A stretch of DNA of 52,036 nucleotides from Actinomycetes bacterium (GTDB lineage: Bacteria; Actinomycetota; Acidimicrobiia; Acidimicrobiales; JAKAOS01), in the NCBI GenBank assembly GCA_021791675.1, contig JAJYWE010000013.1, positions 3,378-55,413 on the forward strand, in the 5' to 3' direction. This document shows, in pieces, positions 46,846 to 52,036 of this stretch; the first letter of the stretch is position 1, and each line of letters opens with the position of its first letter. The translations under genes and the position numbers were made by a program. The notes below the pieces were generated by a model. That model was not told the DNA's origin and did no database searches. It was given only the letters and a program-made list of their open reading frames with translations.

Positions 46846-47696
46846 GCGAGGGCGACCGCTCCGGTGCGGGTCGGGACCGGCCGTCGCTGGCCGACCTGGC
46901 GTTCTTCGCCCCGCTCGGACTTGCGCTCGATGCCTCGCAGCTCGTGCCCGAGCTGGCGCAGCGGGGGCGGCGGGAGCTGCAGCGCCGGGTCGACTCGGCG
47001 GCGTTCGTCGGCCGGCTCGCGCTCCGGTACGGACCGGCCTTCGTGGGTGGCGCCGCCCGGGGCTGGGGTCGCACCGGCCCGGGGCATCCGAGCGGGCCCG
47101 GTGGCTCCGAGGAGCCTGCCGGGCGCGCGCACACCGCCTCCAGGGATCAGGGCGAGCCCGGGGGGCACGCGCGCACCGTGTCGACGGATCAGGGTGAGCG
47201 TGCCGGGCGCCTGCACACCGTGTCGAGGGATGAGGGCGACCGTGACGGGCGCGCCCGCACCGTTGCCGATGGGCACGACGGGCGGCGCAGGCCGGACGGC
47301 TCGAGAGGCCGGCAGGGGAGAGGGGTGGCGGCGCGGGTGGCCGAGCCTGTGGTGCCTTCTGCTTTGGGTGGGGAGGCGCTTCCGGATGCGGGCGGGCTCG
47401 CGATCCCCGGCTACGACGCCCTGTCGGCACTCCAGGTCGTCGGGCGCCTCGGCGCGCTCCGGCCCGACGAGCTCGACGCCGTCGCCGCGTACGAGCGTGC
47501 GCACCGGGGCCGCCGGACGATCCTCGCCAAGGTGTCCCAGCTCGCCCGAGCCGGGGCGCCGGGGGCTGTGCCGCCCCGAGCGGCAACACCCCGAGCCGCA
47601 AGCCCCCGAGCCGCGGGGCCAGGAGCGTCGGGGATCCCGGCCGAGGACCCGCCGGCGCGCACGGTCCTGGGCGAGGAGGGCCAGAGCCCCCCATGA
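46842..47696 (+). CDS. Hypothetical protein with internal 14-aa repeats
   Basis: GTG start overlapping previous stop; conserved-looking ends (LADLAFFAPLGLALDASQLVPELAQRGR; YDALSALQVVGRLGALRPDELDAVAAYERAHRGRRTILAKVSQL). Confidence 0.75.
   Translation: MSEGDRSGAGRDRPSLADLAFFAPLGLALDASQLVPELAQRGRRELQRRVDSAAFVGRLALRYGPAFVGGAARGWGRTGPGHPSGPGGSEEPAGRAHTASRDQGEPGGHARTVSTDQGERAGRLHTVSRDEGDRDGRARTVADGHDGRRRPDGSRGRQGRGVAARVAEPVVPSALGGEALPDAGGLAIPGYDALSALQVVGRLGALRPDELDAVAAYERAHRGRRTILAKVSQLARAGAPGAVPPRAATPRAASPRAAGPGASGIPAEDPPARTVLGEEGQSPP
47127..47294 (+). repeat. Degenerate 42-bp coding tandem repeat, 4 units
   Basis: AHTASRDQGEPGGH / ARTVSTDQGERAGR / LHTVSRDEGDRDGR / ARTVADGHDGRRRP. Confidence 0.85.
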
Positions 47697-48124
47697 CCGA
47701 AGGTGTGCGCCTCGCCGACCAGGCCGACCAGGGGATCCTGCGAGGCTTGTGCGCGGCCGCCGCCGCAGAGGTCGGTGGCCACCGAGGCGGGGCGGCACTG
47801 CTCGCGGAGCCGCTCCCGGTGGCCGACGGCGAGTCGACGTGGCTCGGCACGCTCGACGGCCACGCCGTCGGGTTCGTGACGGCGTGTTGGACGACCCGGG
47901 CCTCGACTCGGGTCGGGTGGCTGCGCCAGCTCTGGGTGGAACCGGATGCCCGGGGTGTGGGGGTGGGGGAGGCGCTCCTCAGCGCTGCGATCTCCTGGCT
48001 CGCCGGCCTCGGCGTCGGGCGGGTCGACGCCAGCGCGCTACCGGGCGATCGGGCGACGAAACGGGCGCTCGAGGCGGCTGGTTTCGCTGCGAGACTGGTG
48101 GTCATGGCAAAGGACCTGCCGTGA
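47693..48124 (+). CDS. GNAT family N-acetyltransferase
   Basis: LRQLWVEPDARGVGVGEALLSAAISWLAGLGVGRVDASALPGDRATKRALEAAGF. Confidence 0.88.
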   Translation: MTEGVRLADQADQGILRGLCAAAAAEVGGHRGGAALLAEPLPVADGESTWLGTLDGHAVGFVTACWTTRASTRVGWLRQLWVEPDARGVGVGEALLSAAISWLAGLGVGRVDASALPGDRATKRALEAAGFAARLVVMAKDLP

Positions 48125-48693
48125 GGGAGGACTGGGGTGAGGGCAGCCCGCCCGCGGTTCGCGACCGGGACGGTGGCGGGCCCTCCGCGCCGGGCCGTCG
48201 GCCGGGGACGGCTGGAGGCTTTGCCGGCCGGGTGGCTCGTGAGGGGCCGGCTCGTGCCTCGGCGTCCACCGAGTCGAGAGATGTCACATGGGGCCGGCGA
48301 GGACCGGAGCTGAGCGTCGGCGGCCTCGCCCGCCATCGCGGCCGGCTCCTGCTCGTCAAGCGCGGGCACGCGCCGGCTGCCGGGCGCTGGTCCCTGCCGG
48401 GCGGGCGGGTGCAGCGTGGCGAGACGATGGCCCAGGCGGTCATCCGCGAGATGGCGGAGGAGACGGGCCTCGCCGTCCGCTGCGGCCCCCTGATCGGCTT
48501 CGCCGAGCGCATCGGGCCCGGGTACCACTTCGTCATCGCCGACTTCTTCGTGGACGTGATCGGGCGGCGGCCGCTCCGGGCCGGTGACGACGCCGCCGAG
48601 GTGCGCTGGGTGCCGTTCTCGGAGCTCGAGGAGATGGAGTTGAGCGACGGCCTCCTCGAGTTCCTCGACCGCCACGACGTGCTCGTCGACTGA
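48121..48693 (+). CDS. NUDIX hydrolase
   Basis: WSLPGGRVQRGETMAQAVIREMAEETGL (Nudix box). GTG start overlapping the GNAT stop. Confidence 0.92.
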   Translation: MREDWGEGSPPAVRDRDGGGPSAPGRRPGTAGGFAGRVAREGPARASASTESRDVTWGRRGPELSVGGLARHRGRLLLVKRGHAPAAGRWSLPGGRVQRGETMAQAVIREMAEETGLAVRCGPLIGFAERIGPGYHFVIADFFVDVIGRRPLRAGDDAAEVRWVPFSELEEMELSDGLLEFLDRHDVLVD

Positions 48694-48871
48694 GCCTCGA
48701 TCGCCCGGGCGTCTTGGTCGGACGGCCCCCGACAGCCCCGGCGCGTCGGTCGTCGGCACCGCGAGGCACCAACCTGGCGCACCGTCGGCACACGGCATGC
48801 CGGCTGGTCGCTCACGCCCGGCGACGTGGCAGATGTCGGGGGAGCCCGCCCCCCTGTGGGAGGATGGGGTC

Positions 48872-50167
48872 ATGGCTGAGCACTGGGAGATCGAGCCGAG
48901 CGGGCCGCTGCAGGGAGACGTCGAGCTCGCGGGGTCGAAGAACGCAGTCACCAAGCTGATGGTCGCATCGCTGCTCGGGACCGGGCCGAGCCGCATCCGC
49001 AACGCACCGCGCGTCGGGGACGTGGACATCACGGCGTCGATGCTGCGGTCGCTCGGGGCTGGCGTGGAGGTCGTGGGCGACGACGTCGTGGTGGACCCGG
49101 AGGGCCTCCGGGAGTCGCAGGTGCCTGCGAGCTACACGGGCATGAACCGCGTCCCCGCGCTGCTCATCGGGCCGCTCCTCCACCGCGTCGGGGAAGCCGT
49201 CGTCCCGCTGGCCGGTGGCGACCGAATCGGGATGAGGCCACTCGACTTCCACCTGGACGCCCTCCGGAGCCTCGGCGCCGAGGTCTCGCTCACCGAGACG
49301 GGGATCGAGGCGAAGACCGCCGGCCTCCACGGGGCGCGCATCCGCCTGCCCTTCCCGAGCGTCGGAGCGACCGAGAGCGTCCTGCTCAGCGCGTCGGTGG
49401 CCGAGGGGCGAACGGTGCTCGAGAACGCGGCAGTGGAGCCGGAGGTCGTGGAGCTCGCCCTCTTCCTCCAGCGCATGGGGGCCGGAGTCGAGCTCAAGCC
49501 GGACCGGCGCTTCGTCGTCGAGGGTGTCCCGGAGCTCGGTCGGGCCTGCCAGCGCCTCGGCGGGGACCGCATCGAGGCGTTCTCCTATCTCGTTGCCGGT
49601 CTGGCGACCGGGGGGCGCGTGCGCGTCGTCGGCTGCAACCAGGACCGCCTCGTGACCGCGATCTCCACCCTGCACCGCATGGGCGCCCGCTTCACCATCA
49701 CGGACAGCTCGATCGAGGCCAGCGCCACCGAGCTGCGGCCCGCCGCCGTGCACACCGAGCCGCACCCCGGGTTCATGACCGACTGGCAGCCGCCGCTGGT
49801 GCTGCTCTTCACCCAGGTGGACGGGATGTCGATCCTCCACGAGACGGTCTTCGAGGACCGGCTCGGCTACGTGGACGCGCTCCGGCACATGGGGGGCCAG
49901 GTCGAGCTCTACGACCAGTGCCTCACCGGGCACGAGTGCCGCTTCTTCGAGTCCAACTGGCGCCACTCGGTCGTCGTCCGGGGCCGCACCCCGCTCGTGG
50001 CCGCCGAGCTCACGATGCCGGACATCCGCGCCGGTTTCGCCTACGTGCTCGCCGCAGCGACCGGGCAGGGCCGCTCGGTGGTCCACGGCGTCGGCCTGCT
50101 CGAGCGGGGCTACGACCGGGTGCTCGAGAAGTTCACCAACCTGGGGCTGCAGATCACGCCCGGGTGA
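48872..50167 (+). CDS. murA: UDP-N-acetylglucosamine 1-carboxyvinyltransferase (MurA), Cys-to-Asp active-site variant
   Basis: GDVELAGSKNAVTKLMVASLL; VVPLAGGDRIGMRPLDFHLDALRSLGA; LERGYDRVLEKFTNLGLQI. Confidence 0.9.
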   Translation: MAEHWEIEPSGPLQGDVELAGSKNAVTKLMVASLLGTGPSRIRNAPRVGDVDITASMLRSLGAGVEVVGDDVVVDPEGLRESQVPASYTGMNRVPALLIGPLLHRVGEAVVPLAGGDRIGMRPLDFHLDALRSLGAEVSLTETGIEAKTAGLHGARIRLPFPSVGATESVLLSASVAEGRTVLENAAVEPEVVELALFLQRMGAGVELKPDRRFVVEGVPELGRACQRLGGDRIEAFSYLVAGLATGGRVRVVGCNQDRLVTAISTLHRMGARFTITDSSIEASATELRPAAVHTEPHPGFMTDWQPPLVLLFTQVDGMSILHETVFEDRLGYVDALRHMGGQVELYDQCLTGHECRFFESNWRHSVVVRGRTPLVAAELTMPDIRAGFAYVLAAATGQGRSVVHGVGLLERGYDRVLEKFTNLGLQITPG

Positions 50168-50169
50168 CG

Positions 50170-51354
50170 TTCGGGGCGAACGGGCACCTCTTCGCCTACG
50201 GGGACGCCACCAACTACTCCTACTCCGGATCGCTCCAGGGCTGGCGTGGCGGTGGTCGCCGCTCCCGATGTCACGCAGAGCACTCTCACCTACGACGGCC
50301 TCGGCCAGGCCGACCCAGACCGCCAAGGGTGTCACCGAGCACTTCGCCTCCGACCAGGTCGCGCCGGTTCCGCTGATCCTCACCGACGGGACCGAGGACG
50401 ACGTCTCCACACCTCCGGCACGCCCATCGAAGAGGTAGCCTCTCCGCCACGAGCACCTCGTCCGCCACCTCCCTCCTCCAGGACGGGACGGGATCGACGC
50501 GACTCCTCGCGAACTCCACGGGCTCGGTGGTCGCCACCTACGCGTATGACGCCTACGGGAACCTGACGACCGCGTCCGGAACTGCGACCACGCCGCTGCT
50601 CTTCCCGAGGCAGTACTTCGACCAGGCACTCGGGGCCGACGACCTCCCGGCCCGGTGGGACGACCCGGGGAGCGCGCAGTTCCTCTCCGTCGACCCACTT
50701 CTCGCCGCCACGGAGACCCCCTTCGGCGACGCAGGCGGGGATCCGGTCAACGGGAGTGATCCGACGGGACTTGCCGGTGGGCCCGGAGAGGCCGGCTGTA
50801 CGGGGAGGCTCGCTGGGCTCGTTATGTGCCCGGCGGAGATCGCTGCCGTGCAGGCCGCTGCTGGGCCGGTCCTCTCCGACATCGGCTCTTTCGTGGTTGC
50901 CCACCACACCGCCATCGAGGTCGGCATCGGCGTCGCGCTCGGCGTCGTCGCGGCCGCGACTGGCGTCGGCGCAGTGGCCGAGGGTGTCGCCGCCTTCGCC
51001 GCCAAAGGTGAAGCCGAGGCGGCGGCTACGGAGCTCTCGGCGCAGCTCGGAGGAGTCTCGCTCGCCACGGGGTCTGCCAGCACACTCCTTGACGGAGCGA
51101 ACTGCACGTTGGGCCACAACGCGACCGCGTGCGTCGGCCTCGGCCTGGGCCTCGGCCTGGGCCTCGTGAGCGGCCTGGCCTCGGGGGCTGGTGAGTTCGG
51201 GGCAGCTGCCGGCTTCGGGCTCGATACTCTTCGCGGTGGTGCCCTGTTCGGTGCAGGTCTGTTCGGAACGTCCGTCGGGATCGCGGGCGGGACCCTCGAC
51301 ACCGCCTCGGGTGTCGAGGAGCTCCTGAGCCGAGGTGCCTGTGGAGCCTCCTGA
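50170..51354 (+). pseudogene. RHS-repeat protein C-terminal remnant (frameshifted 5' part, open 3' part 50461-51354)
   Basis: TYDGLG, TQTAKGVTEHFASDQVAPVPLILTDGTED and TSGTPIEEV lie in different frames; then LLQDGTGSTRLLANSTGSVVATYAYDAYGNLT...FLSVDPLLAAT...GDPVNGSDPTGLAGG in one frame. Confidence 0.82.
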
Positions 51355-51685
51355 GCATCCCCACCTGCTCCCCTTCGAGAAGCGCTACGTGGCGTGGGTC
51401 TGCAACGCTCAGCTGCCGAAGCTGACGGCTTCGTCGCCGGGAACCCCCGAGGAGAACGAACGCGTTGCGTTCGGGAGGGGACTCCTCGGGTGCTCAGCTC
51501 TCTGGGTGGGCATCAGTTCGCCTTGGCTTATCGTAATGTTCCTGCTCATACTGACGGTGGGGACCTCATGGTCTCTGCTCGCCGCCGCTGCCGGATTTGC
51601 CTGCCTGGGTATGTCGGTTGTCCGAAGGCGGCAGTCGAAAGCGTTCCGCGTGCGTAGCACGACCACGCCAGCACCAGAGCACTGA
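51335..51685 (+). CDS. Small two-TM membrane protein overlapping RHS 3' end; possible partner/immunity-type protein
   Basis: LGCSALWVGISSPWLIVMFLLILTVGTSWSLLAAAAGFACLGMSVV; locally lower GC; start overlaps RHS stop. Confidence 0.55.
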   Translation: MPVEPPEHPHLLPFEKRYVAWVCNAQLPKLTASSPGTPEENERVAFGRGLLGCSALWVGISSPWLIVMFLLILTVGTSWSLLAAAAGFACLGMSVVRRRQSKAFRVRSTTTPAPEH

Positions 51686-52036
51686 CCGCTCGCGCCCGAC
51701 GCGAAGCGGGACGGTACGGACGCTCGCGCCGTCCGGGGCTGACATTCGGGGCTCCGGCTGGTGGACCGCAGTGCGAGTGGCGCCCTACACGGGAAGCCGC
51801 CGTGGACCCGCAGGAGCACCAAACCGACCCCGGAGCCAGACGACGCCGAGCTCCCCGAGGGCTGGCGCCCCGCCGAGGTGGCTGGGTCTGCGATCTCCTG
51901 GACGACCCTGCTGGACCTCGGGTGGGGTACGGTTCGGGCCGGTGGTGACCGTCGAGCCGCAGGCGGAGAGGTCGCAGCGAGAGCCGGGATCGATGTCCGT
52001 TGTCCTGGTCGACACGACGTGGCGCCCGGGGCCGAC

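Noticed and set aside
46864-48693. 609-aa ORF ending in the NUDIX domain
   Set aside because: Upstream part is an out-of-frame reading of the 46842 and GNAT genes; the NUDIX gene likely begins at GTG 48121.
46075-49032. 985-aa minus-strand ORF across DUF4193, GNAT and NUDIX genes
   Set aside because: Low-complexity antisense translation typical of high GC; opposite strand has clear families.
51785-52015. 76-aa minus-strand ORF at the right edge
   Set aside because: No recognisable family and no supporting context; window ends too close to judge.

Overview
High-GC actinobacterial chromosome segment (gene content suggests an Acidimicrobiia-like lineage; this is inference). It is mostly conserved operons. 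Left to right: (i) the 3' part of selD, cut by the window edge, with an in-frame UGA that appears to encode selenocysteine (G-U-A-C-K-L); (ii) a tightly overlapping minus-strand hopanoid operon hpnC-hpnD-hpnE-polyprenyl synthase-shc-[hpnG::ispH fusion]-hpnH-KARI-like-SDR; (iii) a MerR::TetR double-HTH regulator, DegV, and an acyl-CoA ligase; (iv) a minus-strand pentose-phosphate operon tkt-tal-zwf-opcA-pgl running into fbiC (F420) and a LOG-family gene; (v) a fatty acid desaturase; (vi) trmI, cupin, and a 3Fe-4S-type ferredoxin; (vii) the Pup-proteasome locus arc-dop-pup-prcB-prcA...pafA followed directly by tatA/B-tatC-helY, with no pafBC in between; (viii) a double-length tandem ThyX-like protein, DUF4193, GNAT, NUDIX, and a MurA with Cys-to-Asp at the fosfomycin-target position; (ix) a decayed RHS-repeat fragment with a possible downstream partner ORF. 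The best candidates for something undescribed are the hpnG::ispH fusion, the KARI-like/SDR pair at the end of the hopanoid operon (candidates for the unassigned ribosylhopane-to-bacteriohopanetetrol reduction), the tandem ThyX-like protein, and the Sec-containing SelD that the ORF track starts too late. No tRNA, rRNA, CRISPR or intact transposon was recognised. All homology calls are from reading motifs; no searches were run.
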